A stretch of 64,000 bases of DNA from JAGPDF01 sp052035735 (GCA_052035735.1 JBPOHI010000065.1:1-64000); one strand, 5' to 3'. Shown: positions 1 to 9,659, numbered from the stretch's first letter. Notes: generated from the sequence alone by a model not told the origin. Translations and numbers: made by a program.

Positions 1-22
1 ATCAGGAGGGAGCCCACGCGCC

Positions 23-1816
23 ATGCTCACGATGAAGACGGTAGGACGATTCAACCGGCGGCCTGCTAACTCGCCGCTCTTCGCGGCCTTTCTCGGCGGC
101 CTCGCGCTCGTCGGCGTTTGGCTGCCCGGGCCGCTTCAGGCCGCGGACTACTGGGTCGGAAGTTCCGGTCCCTGCACCCACGCCTCGGTCGGCGCTGCCT
201 TCGCGGCTGCGCTCGCCAACGGCCCTACGCCCGACACGATTCGGATCGCCGGCGGAAGCGCCCACTACCCACTGACCGCGCTGGTGGAGGTGACCAACGA
301 TGACATCACCGTCATCGGAGGGTACAGCACCTGCGGCAACCCGGTGCCTTCCGTCAATCGCCCGGTCTTCGATGTCACCGGCGCGCACGACGCCTTCCGG
401 GTCTTCGGCCCCAGTGCCGGGGCCAGCGGCCGCCTCCGCCTCGACACGGTCTCCATCGCGATGGACCCCGGCGCGGGGCGGCCGCTCAAGATCGAGGACA
501 ACGGCGCCGTCGAGCTCTGGTACGCGAGTCTCGCCAGCGGTCACGCCGTCGACGGCGGCAACGTCCACCTGAGCGGCGCGAACAGCCGCCTCGAAGTGCG
601 CTTTCATTCGGCCATCTACGGCGGAACGGCGAGCCCGGGAGACGGCGGCGGCATCTACTGTGAAGCCGGAGGTCAGATCGTGCTCGAATCGGGATCGGGG
701 GTCGGGGGCAACAGCGCGCAGCAGTCCGGAGGGGGAATCTACCTCGACGCCTGCGACCTCACCTTTACGACCTGGGTCGAGGCGGCCGCCGGCCCGCACG
801 GCTACTCGGACATCTACGAGAACAGCGCCATCACCGGTAACGGAGGGGGCGTCGCGGCGGTCAACGGCGCAACGTTTCACGCCCTCGGCGCCCACCCCGA
901 CGATCCGGCCCGAGTCTCTTCCAATGGGGCCGGCGGCAGCGGCGGCGGCATCTACGTCGAAGGAGCGGGAACCGAGGCCCTCATCGCCAACGGCGATCTC
1001 TGGGGCAATAGCGCCACTGGAGCGGGAGGCGGGGCCGCGGTCGCCGCCGGGGCGGTCTTCGAGATGGACCAGGATCCGGACCACTGCCGGCGGGGAAGGG
1101 GCTGCTCCAGGATCCGGACGAACTACACCTACTCCTACGGTGGGGGGCTGGTCGTCGGGGCCGGGGGCGTGGCCAGGGTCCTTCGCACCACTGTGACCGA
1201 GAACTACACCAAGGTCGCGAGCGGAGCCGCGGCTCTCGGGGCACTTGGCGCCGGAGCCAACCTGCTGGTCGAAGGATCGGAGATCTACGACAACGATCCG
1301 AACGGCTTCACCGGCGTCGAATCCTCGCGGATCGGTGCGGGTGTCTCGGCGACAGTGACGGTCGCTCACACGACGATCGTCGAAGGGACCTCCGGTGCTT
1401 CGACGGCGACCTTCGAGGTTGCCAACGCGTTCTCGATGTCGCTGCAGTCGTCGATCGTCCAGGCGAATCACACCTTTACCGCGGTCTCGCCGGCGACCCA
1501 GGTGCGTTGCGCCATCGTCCGCGAAGCGGCTTCGCTGCCGGTGGGGAGTCTGGGGATCGCCACGATTGCCGATCCGGCGCTGATTTTCCGTCTCTCGCTA
1601 CCGAACGACTACGCGCTGTTTCGATACTCCGAGGCCGAGGACTTCTGTGACACTTCGACGTACACGCCGACGAGATCCGATATCGAAGGCCAGGGGCGCG
1701 GCTACGACGATCCGACCTTCGGCAACCTCCTCGGACCCTACGACGTGGGGGCCGACGAGTGGCAGGCGGAAGTCTTCGGTGACGGCTTCGAATCCGGGGA
1801 CACTGCCGGCTGGTAG
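23..1816 (+). CDS. Secreted parallel beta-helix-type protein with DGFE tail
   Basis: 597-residue exported protein of unknown function. A signal peptide (basic start, hydrophobic stretch around residues 20-40 ending near LQAAD) is followed by Gly/Asn-rich repeats such as SGGGIY and GNGGGVAA, typical of right-handed parallel beta-helix (polymorphic outer-membrane-like) surface proteins. It ends in VFGDGFESGDTAGW, a C-terminal tail shared by many unrelated secreted proteins in this window. An AGGAGG at 4-9 favours ATG 23, although ATG 32 is also in frame. Its nearest relative here is the gene at 2520-4238, and the two flank an ECF sigma factor. A surface or adhesive role is only inferred from the fold. 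Confidence 0.75.
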   Translation: MLTMKTVGRFNRRPANSPLFAAFLGGLALVGVWLPGPLQAADYWVGSSGPCTHASVGAAFAAALANGPTPDTIRIAGGSAHYPLTALVEVTNDDITVIGGYSTCGNPVPSVNRPVFDVTGAHDAFRVFGPSAGASGRLRLDTVSIAMDPGAGRPLKIEDNGAVELWYASLASGHAVDGGNVHLSGANSRLEVRFHSAIYGGTASPGDGGGIYCEAGGQIVLESGSGVGGNSAQQSGGGIYLDACDLTFTTWVEAAAGPHGYSDIYENSAITGNGGGVAAVNGATFHALGAHPDDPARVSSNGAGGSGGGIYVEGAGTEALIANGDLWGNSATGAGGGAAVAAGAVFEMDQDPDHCRRGRGCSRIRTNYTYSYGGGLVVGAGGVARVLRTTVTENYTKVASGAAALGALGAGANLLVEGSEIYDNDPNGFTGVESSRIGAGVSATVTVAHTTIVEGTSGASTATFEVANAFSMSLQSSIVQANHTFTAVSPATQVRCAIVREAASLPVGSLGIATIADPALIFRLSLPNDYALFRYSEAEDFCDTSTYTPTRSDIEGQGRGYDDPTFGNLLGPYDVGADEWQAEVFGDGFESGDTAGW

Positions 1817-1828
1817 GGCGCGCCCGGT

Positions 1829-2404
1829 CTAGCCGGCGACGGCGCCGAGGCGGAGGGCCAGCCAGCCCTTGGCTTTGATCCAGTCGCGATGGACCGTGCG
1901 CCAGGAGCAGTCGAGCGCAACGCCGATCTCCTCCTCGCTCATGCCGCCGAAGACGCGGCACTCGAGGACGCGAACCAGGCGGGGCTCGGAGGCCTCGAGC
2001 TCGCAGAGCGCCCGGTCGAGATCGAGGAGCCGCTCGGGCTCGGCCGCGCGTGGCGGCAGCAGGTCGACCGCGCCGAGCGTGAGCGGCTCCGAGCCGCCGC
2101 CGCGGCGCTGCCGCGAGCGCCTGCGGAGCTCGTCGATCAGGACCTGACGCATCGCGCGGCTGGCGAGCGCGAGGAAGTGCTCGCGATCGGCGACCCTCAC
2201 CTCCTCGGCCTGCGACAGGCGGAGGTAGGTCTCATGGACGAGCGCGGTCGTATCGAGGCCAGCGGCGTGCAGCCGGCGCCGCTGCGCATGCGCCGCCGAC
2301 CGCAGCTCCTCGTAGAGGAGCGCGACGATCTGATCGAGTGCCGGCGCTTCCCCCGCCCGGGCTCGTTCGATCGCCTGGGTGAGCTCCCCTCGCGCGGCGG
2401 CCAC
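1829..2404 (-). CDS. ECF sigma factor, Sig-70_X6 (TIGR02999) type
   Basis: 191-residue RNA polymerase sigma factor of the ECF subgroup common in Acidobacteriota and Planctomycetes. Region 2 contains LLYEELRSAAHA and the family motif TTALVHETYLRL, followed by FLALASRAMRQVLIDELRRR. Region 4 contains EEEIGVALDCSWRTVHRDW, the recognition helix for the -35 element. The start is GTG with an AAGG seven bases upstream. There is no anti-sigma gene beside it. Its stop lies 12 bases from the stop of the convergent beta-helix gene, and it diverges from the second beta-helix gene, so control of these two surface proteins is possible but unproven. Confidence 0.92.
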   Translation of the reverse strand: MAAARGELTQAIERARAGEAPALDQIVALLYEELRSAAHAQRRRLHAAGLDTTALVHETYLRLSQAEEVRVADREHFLALASRAMRQVLIDELRRRSRQRRGGGSEPLTLGAVDLLPPRAAEPERLLDLDRALCELEASEPRLVRVLECRVFGGMSEEEIGVALDCSWRTVHRDWIKAKGWLALRLGAVAG

Positions 2405-2519
2405 TGGCGGACCTTAGCGCAGATTCCCTTCCGAGGGCCTGCCTCATCGCGCGGGCTCCTGTCAGGTTCCGCCGAGAAACGGCGTGGAGCCCCATGAACA
2501 CTCAAACTGCGAGGCCAGA

Positions 2520-4238
2520 ATGCACCCTTCAAGCTCCCGTTTCGCGACGCTCTCCGCCATCTTCAGCATGATGCTCCTCCTTCTGGGTCTTGCAGCAGCT
2601 CCCCTCCCGGCGACGATCTTCACCGTGGGCTCCGACGGCGCCTGCACCCACGCCAGTATCTCCGCGGCGCTTTTTGCCGCCCTTCCGGCCGGGGCCGACG
2701 AAGTCCGGATCGCCAGGAACCTGACCTACACCAATCAGTACCTCCATCTCACCGATTGGAGCCCAGCGACAGTCGGGCCGCTCACCCTGGCCGGTGGATA
2801 TGACACTTGCTCCGACGTCACGCCGTCTGGGCAGACGGTTCTCTCCGGCCAGGCCGGGAATCCGGTGATCGAGGTCGACACTTCCCTGCAAGCGACTTCC
2901 GAGGTCACGATTCGCGGACTCGAGCTCAAAGACTCCGGGGCCGAGGGGCTGCGCGTGGTAGGGGGAGGGCAGGTCGTCGCGCAGAGCAGCCGGCTGAATA
3001 ACAACGGCGGCGGCGGAGCCGCGGTCGTCGATGGCGCAGAACTGAGCCTCGACGTGAACAGCGAGGTCGGTTTCAACCTTGACTCTGGCATCTCCTGCCT
3101 CACCGGCGCGCAGGTTTTCACCGCGGCGCACGTGCATGACAACTCGGCTGTGGCTGGAGGCGGCGTCGTGGCGGGCTCGAGCTGCACGATGAACATCCTC
3201 GCGAGCAGCTGGATCGTCGGCAACGCAGCCTCGTTCGGCGGTGGCATCTACGCCAGCAGCAGCGCGACCGTCCTGGTCGATGGCGTCCAGTCCGGGGGAT
3301 TTGGTACCCGGGTCGATTCGAACGATGCAACCGACCAGGGGGGCGGGATCTACGCCACGGGCGCAGCCACGACGGTCACCGTGCGCAACGCCCACGTCAA
3401 TGCGAACGTCGCCGGCCTCGAAGGCGGCGGACTGTGGGCCAGTCTCGGTGCGAAGATCCTGCTCGATCGGGTGAGCAGCACTTGCTTCGACCAGGGGCGG
3501 TGCTCGAGTCTCTCGGGCAACCAGGTGACCCAGAACAACCTCGCCGTTCCGGGCGCCGCCGCCTGGGCCGAAAGCGGGGCCGACATCGAGATCTACCAGA
3601 CGTTCATCGAGGAAAACTCGGTCAATGCCGCCTCCAACAACGGCAGCGTGCTCTACGCCACTGGCGCCGGCTCGACGATCACCGTCGAGGGGGTCCAGCT
3701 CTGGAACAACCTCGAGGCCGACGCACTCTTCGAGGGAGCGAGCGGCGCCCACCTGTCGATCGCCTTCGTCACCGCCTCGCACAACGTCTACGACGGCGAG
3801 CAGGAGACGAGTCCTCTTGCCCTCACGGGAGGCTCGACGGCGACCCTCAACTCGAGCATCTTCTTCCCGAACCTCCCGGTCGTCGTCGCCGGCGGGTCGA
3901 CGATCACCGAGGCCGATTGCCTCATCGTCTCGAACAGCACAGGACTCGGCAGCTCGTTCATCGACACCAGTGATCCCCTCTTCGTACAGGCGACCACCGG
4001 AAACCTCCGCCTGCAGATCTCGTCACCGGCGATCGACTTTTGCGACACCTCGCTCTACTCGCCGCTGCATGAGGATCGCGATCACGAGGCCCGCGGCTTC
4101 GACTTGGCCGCGAACGGCAACGGTAGCCCTGGGCCCGTCGGCGGGATCTTCGACCTCGGAATGGACGAAGTGAGGCCGCTCTTCGCCGACGGCTTCGGAA
4201 CCGGCAACACCTCCGCCTGGTCGGCGACCGTGCCCTGA
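2520..4238 (+). CDS. Secreted parallel beta-helix-type protein with DGF tail
   Basis: 572-residue exported protein, paralogous in layout to the gene at 23-1816. Both start the mature region with a TxGSDGACTHASI/SSGPCTHASV-like segment. The signal peptide has the core MMLLLLGLAAAPLPA. Repeats with GGGIYA, GGGLWA and GGAAVVDG suggest a right-handed beta-helix. The C-terminus LFADGFGTGNTSAWSATVP is a variant of the shared tail, with Gly replacing Glu. The reading frame is open from GTG 2484, but ATG 2520 gives a normal signal peptide and has GCGAGG just upstream, so it is preferred. Function is unknown; cell-surface location is inferred. Confidence 0.75.
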   Translation: MHPSSSRFATLSAIFSMMLLLLGLAAAPLPATIFTVGSDGACTHASISAALFAALPAGADEVRIARNLTYTNQYLHLTDWSPATVGPLTLAGGYDTCSDVTPSGQTVLSGQAGNPVIEVDTSLQATSEVTIRGLELKDSGAEGLRVVGGGQVVAQSSRLNNNGGGGAAVVDGAELSLDVNSEVGFNLDSGISCLTGAQVFTAAHVHDNSAVAGGGVVAGSSCTMNILASSWIVGNAASFGGGIYASSSATVLVDGVQSGGFGTRVDSNDATDQGGGIYATGAATTVTVRNAHVNANVAGLEGGGLWASLGAKILLDRVSSTCFDQGRCSSLSGNQVTQNNLAVPGAAAWAESGADIEIYQTFIEENSVNAASNNGSVLYATGAGSTITVEGVQLWNNLEADALFEGASGAHLSIAFVTASHNVYDGEQETSPLALTGGSTATLNSSIFFPNLPVVVAGGSTITEADCLIVSNSTGLGSSFIDTSDPLFVQATTGNLRLQISSPAIDFCDTSLYSPLHEDRDHEARGFDLAANGNGSPGPVGGIFDLGMDEVRPLFADGFGTGNTSAWSATVP

Positions 4239-4281
4239 TCTGCCGCATCTGTTTCGCCCGGCCGGCGCCCACGGAGCTGGC

Positions 4282-4297
4282 CGGGGCGCAGGCCCCG
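4282..4297. terminator. Stem-loop between convergent genes
   Basis: CGGGGC and GCCCCG arms around a four-base loop lie between the convergent stops at 4238 and 4301. There is no T-tract, so terminator function is inferred from stem and position. Confidence 0.4.
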
Positions 4298-4300
4298 CCG

Positions 4301-5788
4301 CTACACCCCACCGGCGAGTGGTGTCGCGGCGCGGCGGGGGGAGGCGGGGTCGGTCCGCTGGCGGAGCCGTTCGCGGAAGCGGAGGTGGCGACGGCGGCTC
4401 CACTCGACGAGTGGGCGCCAGAGGCGGGCGGTCAGGCGGTGGCGGATGATGAAGTACCAGAGCCGGTTGGCGCGCTTGTAGAGGTAGGCGCCGGCGAGAT
4501 ACGCCGGCACTGCGCGCGGGTCGGCGGGGCGGCGGCGCCAGATCGAGCGGTGCGAGAAGAGCCGCCGGTAGCTCTCGGCGTAGCCTTCTGCGAGCTCGGC
4601 GATCGTCATCCCCTTGGGGCGGAAGACGACGTGCGCGGTGTCGTAGAGCGTCCAGTCGCGGTGCAGGATCCGCCCCTCGGCCTCGAGGCGGGCGAAGAGC
4701 GGGGTCCCCGGATAGGGCGTCAGGATGTGGAAGGTCGCGCACTCCAACCGGTTCGCCTCGATCCACTCGACCGTCCGAGCGAAAACCCCCGGGCCGTCGT
4801 GATCGAAGCCGAAGACGAAGCTCGCGTTGACCTGGATGCCGTGGTCGTGGAGGAGCGCGACGCGCCGCGCGTAGTCGTCCGGGCGCGGACTGCGCTTGCC
4901 GGAGTCGGCGATGTTGTCGGCGTCGAGCGACTCGAAGCCGACGAAGACGCCGGTGCAGCCGGCGAGCGCCATCTCGCGGACGAGATCCGGATCGTCCGTG
5001 GTGTCGATCGAGATGGCGGCGCTCCAGATCCGCTCGAGCGGCGCGAGCGCGCGGCAGAGCTCGCGCAGGTACTCGCGCTTCGAACCCAGGTTGTTGTCGA
5101 CGAAGACGGCGTAGGGCTGGTCGTCGGCGAGAATCTCGGCGGCGATCTGCGCCGGGCGCTTCGTCTGGTACGGAAGATGGAGTCCCTCGGTCGAGAGGTA
5201 GCAGAAGTCGCAGCGGTTGTGGCAGCCGCGCGTCGCGATCAGGCTGCTGGTGGTGAGAAAGCTGTCGCGCGGCAGGAGGTCACGCCGCGGCGCCGGCTCG
5301 TTCCGGTAGGGCTCGCGGTAGCTCCCGCTGTAGACCCCCTCCAGGCGATCGCCCTCGACGTCGCGCAGGATCCGCTCCCAGACGCCGACGCCTTCGCCGA
5401 CGACGATCGCGTCGGCATGCTCGGCGCACTCGTCGGGGCAGGAGGTGACGTGCAGTCCGCCGAGAACGACGCGTGCGCCGCGCGCGCGGTACCAGGCGGC
5501 GAGCTCGTAGGCCCGCGCCGCGAAGGTGAGATGCACGGTGATGCCCACGACGCGGGGGAACGGCTCGAGGGGTGGCGGACCCTGGAGGAGGTTCTCGTCC
5601 CAGTAGGCGACCGTCCAGTCCGCAGGCGTCGCTGCGGCCAGGCTGGTGAGGGCGAGGGACGGCGTGAGGACGTGCTTGCCGAAGCTCGCGACCGGGTCCT
5701 TCGGGTAGAACGGATTGAGCAGCAGGGCGTGCTTCGGAGCGATGCGCGGCGCCGTGTGCGTCGAGGGCAGCGCCGGCGGGAGTCGCAT
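4301..5788 (-). CDS. B12-binding domain radical SAM enzyme
   Basis: About 495 residues. The N-terminal part (residues 20-150) has a cobalamin-binding-like Rossmann layout with VVLGGLHVTSCP and ADAIVVGEG. The radical SAM core follows with RGCHNRCDFCYLS, giving the CxxxCxxC cluster ligands at about C189, C193 and C196. A YAVFVDNNLG segment and FVGFESLDADN follow, as in B4064-type and hopanoid or lipid-modifying radical SAM proteins. The substrate is unknown. The frame is open further upstream and overlaps the aldolase gene; ATG 5788 or ATG 5863 are the realistic starts. It is probably co-transcribed with the upstream PLP aldolase. A remnant of a second copy lies at 10.1 kb. Confidence 0.85.
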   Translation of the reverse strand: MRLPPALPSTHTAPRIAPKHALLLNPFYPKDPVASFGKHVLTPSLALTSLAAATPADWTVAYWDENLLQGPPPLEPFPRVVGITVHLTFAARAYELAAWYRARGARVVLGGLHVTSCPDECAEHADAIVVGEGVGVWERILRDVEGDRLEGVYSGSYREPYRNEPAPRRDLLPRDSFLTTSSLIATRGCHNRCDFCYLSTEGLHLPYQTKRPAQIAAEILADDQPYAVFVDNNLGSKREYLRELCRALAPLERIWSAAISIDTTDDPDLVREMALAGCTGVFVGFESLDADNIADSGKRSPRPDDYARRVALLHDHGIQVNASFVFGFDHDGPGVFARTVEWIEANRLECATFHILTPYPGTPLFARLEAEGRILHRDWTLYDTAHVVFRPKGMTIAELAEGYAESYRRLFSHRSIWRRRPADPRAVPAYLAGAYLYKRANRLWYFIIRHRLTARLWRPLVEWSRRRHLRFRERLRQRTDPASPRRAATPLAGGV

Positions 5789-5876
5789 CGCGGCCGGCCA
5801 CCAGCGTCCTTTCCACGACACGCCTGGCGGGCCGGACCGGGGTCGATCGCGCGCTCCGAGCATCCTGCGGCCGATC

Positions 5877-7010
5877 CTACCCCCGGACCTGCGCGCCGCT
5901 TTCATCGCCCGATACGAGCCGGCGCACGATCTCCGACACCTCGTGCGGTGCGAAGCCGAGCGTCGCATCGCCTACCGCGAGCTCGACGACGCGGATCGCT
6001 GGCGTCTCTCCGGCCGCAGTTCGTGACCAGGTGAAGAGACTCTGCTCCTCCGCCATGCGGCGCGCGGCGGCAAGGAAGGCCTCCTCGCCGACGCGCAGGT
6101 GGAGATGCATCATCGGTGTCTGCGGCGGATCGGGAACGACGGTGACTCCGCTGAGAGCGCGGAGGGACGCAGCGATCGCCAGCGCGTGTTCGAAGTACTG
6201 CGGCATGAGCGGCAGGCGCTTGCGCAACGCCGCCAGACCCGACGCGGCATGCGGCCAAAGCCCGAAGAGCGTGCCGCCGTGCCGTTTTCGCCAGAGACGG
6301 GCCTCCGCGATGACGTCCGCCTCGCCCGCCAGGCAGCAACCGGCAAGCCCGCCGAGCCCCTTGTAGAGCGAGACGTAAACGGTGTCGAAGAGCGCCGCGA
6401 TGGCGGCGGGCGAGCGGCCGTAGTAGGGCGTGCACTCCCACAGCCGCGCGCCGTCGAGGTGCACGGCGGCGCCTCCGGCGCGCGCGCAGGCGACCTGCTC
6501 CTCGAGGTCGGTCCACCCCGGCAGGCGGCCACCGATCTCGCGCTGCGGGAGCTCGAAGAGGACCGCCGCGAGCGGTTCGGGGCGGCCGCGCAGGTCGTCG
6601 AGCGTGATCAGCTCGCGCGCATCGCCGATCGGGAACCCCGAGAGGCCGTGCAGATGTTCGTAGGCCCTCTCCTCGTGGAGCTCGAGGTGACATGTCGGAT
6701 GGAACGCGACGCTCCGCAGGCCGCGCCGCTCCGCGTGAATCCGCAGCGCGATCTGCTGGGCCATGGTGCCCGAGGGCATGAAGACCGCGGCAGGCTTGCC
6801 GAGGACGGTGCGCATCTCGTCCTCGAGTGCCTCGACCGCGCCGCCCGCGCCGTAGCGGTCGACGCCCGCGTCGGGCGGGATCTCGGCCAGGAGCTCCGCG
6901 GCACTCCGGTTCCCGTGCCAGGCGAGCGCACGCTCGCAGGTCCAGCGGTAGCGCTCGAGATCGCTGCAGTCGGCCATGGTGGGGGAATGTACTCCATTGT
7001 CGCCCGCCAT
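5877..7010 (-). CDS. Threonine aldolase / beta-eliminating lyase family PLP enzyme
   Basis: 377 residues of fold-type I PLP enzyme in the Beta_elim_lyase family, which includes low-specificity threonine aldolases (threonine to glycine plus acetaldehyde). Visible features are FMPSGTMAQQIALR at the cofactor phosphate region, HLDGARLWE with the PLP-contacting Asp, and SLYKGLGGLAG with the probable Schiff-base lysine K217. AAGGAG six bases upstream of ATG 7010 fixes the start better than the in-frame ATG 6977. The 3' end abuts the radical SAM gene. The exact substrate cannot be read from the sequence. Confidence 0.85.
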   Translation of the reverse strand: MAGDNGVHSPTMADCSDLERYRWTCERALAWHGNRSAAELLAEIPPDAGVDRYGAGGAVEALEDEMRTVLGKPAAVFMPSGTMAQQIALRIHAERRGLRSVAFHPTCHLELHEERAYEHLHGLSGFPIGDARELITLDDLRGRPEPLAAVLFELPQREIGGRLPGWTDLEEQVACARAGGAAVHLDGARLWECTPYYGRSPAAIAALFDTVYVSLYKGLGGLAGCCLAGEADVIAEARLWRKRHGGTLFGLWPHAASGLAALRKRLPLMPQYFEHALAIAASLRALSGVTVVPDPPQTPMMHLHLRVGEEAFLAAARRMAEEQSLFTWSRTAAGETPAIRVVELAVGDATLGFAPHEVSEIVRRLVSGDESGAQVRG

Positions 7011-7075
7011 CCGCCGCTCCTTCTCGACGGCTTCGAATCCGACGATGCCGCAATCGTCTTGCTCTGCGGATGGGA

Positions 7076-8575
7076 CTAGCCGGTCTCCTTGCGGACCTGC
7101 CGATCTTCCGCCTCGAGCACCCGTGAAAGGACCTCCACTCCGCGGCGGATCTCGGCCGGTTCGGCGGCGGCGAAGCCGAGCAGCAGGCCTTCGGGTCCGG
7201 GCGTGCCGCGGTAGTAGCGCGCGAGCGACAGCAGCTCGACGTCGTGCCGCGCCGCCGCGGCGACCACGCGCGCGGCGGAGGTTCCGTCCAGGAGCCGCGC
7301 GGAGGTTTGCAGGCCCGCCTCGACGGGCGAGAGCGCGAGCCGGCCCGCGAGCTCCCTGCGCACCCCTTCGACGAGGGTGTCGAGTCGTTCGGCGTAGATC
7401 CCGCGCATGCGGCGCAGGTGGCGCCCAAAGTGACCTTCGGCGAGAAAGTCCAGGAGCACGAGCTGTTCGAACAGAGGGCGGTGGCGGGTGGTAATCGAGA
7501 TGCTCGCCGCAGCCGCGTCGAGGAAGCCCGGCGGGACGACGAGGTAGCCGAGACGGAGCGCTGGAAAGAGCACCTTGTTGAAGCTCCCCGCGAAGAGCAC
7601 GACGCCGCGTTCGTCGAGCCCTTGGAGCGCCGGGATCGGCCGCCCGGAGTAGCGGTACTCGCTGTCGTAGTCGTCCTCGAGGAGGAAGGCACCGGTTCCC
7701 GCCGCCCAGTCGAGCAGCGCGAGCCGTCGCGCCAGGCTCATCGTCACGCCGAGGGGATACTGATGCGCGGGAGTGAGGTAGACGATCCGCGCTCCGGAGA
7801 GGGCGCGACGGTCGAGTCGGAGCCCCTCGTCATCGACCGCCACCGCGCGGATGCGGGCGCCGGCCGCCTCGAAGGCAGAGGTGGCTGCGGCGTAGCCGGG
7901 CTCCTCGACGGCGGCGCAGTCGCCGGGGTCGAGCACCAGTCGCGCGGCGAGGGCGAGCGCCTCCTGCACCCCGCTGACGATGACGACCTGGTCTGCGCTC
8001 GCGCGCACGCCGCGCGAAGTCGCGAGGTAGTCGGCGACCGCGGCGCGTAGCGGCGGAAAGCCCAACGGGTCGCAGCCCAGAAGTTGGCTCGCGGAGAGCC
8101 GCCGGGCGCGCCGGGAGGCGAGGCGCGCCCAGAGCGCCGTCGGGAAGAGATCGAGCGCCGGCAGGTCGGCGCGGAAGGCTCGCACCGGACGCATCTCGTT
8201 GGCGGAGAAGCGCCGCACACGCCGCGCGAAGTCGGATAGTCCAAGCGTCTCCGAGATGCTCGCGCGACCCTTGGGCACGGCGTGACGCGACATCTCGAGA
8301 AAGTCGTCTGGCAGCGCGCGCGCGACGTAGGTGCCCGATCCGACGTTGCCTTCGACGTACCCCTCCGCGAGCAGGAGCTCGTAGGCGCTCACGACCGTGC
8401 CGCGCGCGACGCCCTGCTCGCGGGCCAGCTCGCGTGTGCCAGGCAGGCGGGCGCCCGGGAGCAGGCTCCCGGTGAGGATCGCCTCGCGCAACGCGCCGTA
8501 GATCGATCGATAGGCGGGCTGACCCAGAGTGTCCGTCGGCAGCGAGAGGGGCAGGGTGGAGGTCTTCTTGGCCAT
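7076..8575 (-). CDS. MocR-type GntR regulator with aminotransferase domain
   Basis: About 499 residues. The N-terminal GntR winged helix (residues 15-80) has REAILTGSLLPGARLPGTRELA and TVVSAYELLLAEGYV. The rest is a fold-type I aminotransferase domain with SGVQEALALAARL, YLTPAHQYPLGVTMS, LLEDDYDSEYRY and AGSFNKVLFPALRLGY, whose lysine would bind PLP. MocR proteins sense PLP or amine ligands and commonly regulate a divergent gene. Here the divergent neighbour is an EamA transporter followed by an AhpD-like protein. ATG 8575 is preferred over the in-frame TTG 8593. An inverted repeat overlaps the start region. Confidence 0.92.
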   Translation of the reverse strand: MAKKTSTLPLSLPTDTLGQPAYRSIYGALREAILTGSLLPGARLPGTRELAREQGVARGTVVSAYELLLAEGYVEGNVGSGTYVARALPDDFLEMSRHAVPKGRASISETLGLSDFARRVRRFSANEMRPVRAFRADLPALDLFPTALWARLASRRARRLSASQLLGCDPLGFPPLRAAVADYLATSRGVRASADQVVIVSGVQEALALAARLVLDPGDCAAVEEPGYAAATSAFEAAGARIRAVAVDDEGLRLDRRALSGARIVYLTPAHQYPLGVTMSLARRLALLDWAAGTGAFLLEDDYDSEYRYSGRPIPALQGLDERGVVLFAGSFNKVLFPALRLGYLVVPPGFLDAAAASISITTRHRPLFEQLVLLDFLAEGHFGRHLRRMRGIYAERLDTLVEGVRRELAGRLALSPVEAGLQTSARLLDGTSAARVVAAAARHDVELLSLARYYRGTPGPEGLLLGFAAAEPAEIRRGVEVLSRVLEAEDRQVRKETG

Positions 8576-8581
8576 GAAAGT

Positions 8582-8609
8582 GGTCCAGTCCAAACAGCAT
8601 AAATGGACC
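8582..8609. promoter_or_regulatory. Candidate MocR operator
   Basis: GGTCCA (8582-8587) and TGGACC (8604-8609) form an inverted repeat, with a further GTCCA directly after the first arm. It lies just upstream of the regulator start, in the divergent regulator-transporter region. Binding by the regulator is inferred from position and repeat structure. Confidence 0.4.
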
Positions 8610-8716
8610 TTATAGAGTGGTCAACATGACCGTAGTCTTCGCCCTGAAAGGAGAGCTTCGATGGCATCGCATGCCGGCGCAGCAGCAACCAGGACCGAAG
8701 ATCGTGGAGGGCGACG

Positions 8717-9634
8717 GTGAGCGCGCCGGGAACGGCGGAGGCGCTCGCGCCGGCGCTCACCGCGCCCATCGACGCCGAAGGGCCGCGAGCGTCGCAGCTC
8801 GTCACGCTGGTCCTCCTCTTCGCACCGGCGACGATCTGGGGCGCCTCCTTCCTCTTCATCGCCGAGGGGCTTTCCGCGGTGCAGCCGTTCGGTCTCACCT
8901 GCTTTCGCCTCCTCGCCGGTGCGGCGACCCTGGCGCTGCTGCCTGCATCCCGGCGGGCGATCCCGATTTCGGCCTGGCCGGCGATCGCGCTGCTCGGCGC
9001 GATCTGGTTCGCGCTGCCGCTCACTCTCTACCCTTTCGCCGAGCAGCGCGTCTCTTCGGCGCTCACCGGCATGTTGAACGGCGCGCTGCCGCTGCTCACG
9101 GCCATCGCCGCCGCGGCGCTCGAACGTCGGGCCCCGGGGCGGCGCGAGCTCACCGGACTCGGCGTCGGCCTCGTCGGCACGCTGCTCGTCGCCGCACCGA
9201 TGGTCCGCGAGGGCCAGAGCAGTCTCCTCGGGCTGGCCCTCATCCTCACCGCTCTGGCGAGCCTCGCGTTGGCCCTGCCGGTCGCACGGGCCGTGCAGCA
9301 GCGCTACGGTGTGCTGCCGGTGCTCTGGCGGGCGCAACTGGTAGCGCTCGGGCTGTCGCTGCCGCTCGGCCTGCCGGAGCTTGCAGCGGCGCGCTGGAGC
9401 CCACGCCCGCTGCTGGCGCTTCTCGCCCTGGGCGCGCTGGGAACGGGGGTCGCTTATGCGCTGCTCGCCATCTCCGCGGCGCGCTTCGGCGCGACCCGCG
9501 CCTCGTCGGTCAACTTTCTCATCCCCGGCATCGCCCTCCTCCTCGGCACACTCGTCCGCGGCGAAGAGGTTGCCGCGATCTCGATCCTCGGCGCGCTGGT
9601 CGCGGCCGCGGGCGTCCGCCTCCTGCATCACTGA
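8717..9634 (+). CDS. EamA/DMT-family transporter
   Basis: 305-residue inner-membrane protein with about ten hydrophobic helices in two EamA halves. The first begins FAPATIWGASFLFIAEGLS and the second contains ALGTGVAYALLAISAARFG. Such drug/metabolite transporters usually export amino acids or small metabolites. GGAGG at 8706-8710, six bases before GTG 8717, supports this start. It is divergent from the MocR regulator and followed 25 bases later by the AhpD-like gene, so a regulated two-gene operon is likely. Confidence 0.9.
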   Translation: MSAPGTAEALAPALTAPIDAEGPRASQLVTLVLLFAPATIWGASFLFIAEGLSAVQPFGLTCFRLLAGAATLALLPASRRAIPISAWPAIALLGAIWFALPLTLYPFAEQRVSSALTGMLNGALPLLTAIAAAALERRAPGRRELTGLGVGLVGTLLVAAPMVREGQSSLLGLALILTALASLALALPVARAVQQRYGVLPVLWRAQLVALGLSLPLGLPELAAARWSPRPLLALLALGALGTGVAYALLAISAARFGATRASSVNFLIPGIALLLGTLVRGEEVAAISILGALVAAAGVRLLHH

Positions 9635-9659
9635 CCAGAAACCTCGAAAAGGAGATCTC

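Noticed and set aside
5789..5968. N-terminal extension of the radical SAM enzyme, or a cobalamin riboswitch before it
   Set aside because: The extension overlaps the aldolase 3' end and is Arg-rich without domain character. No B12-box-like conserved element was found upstream.
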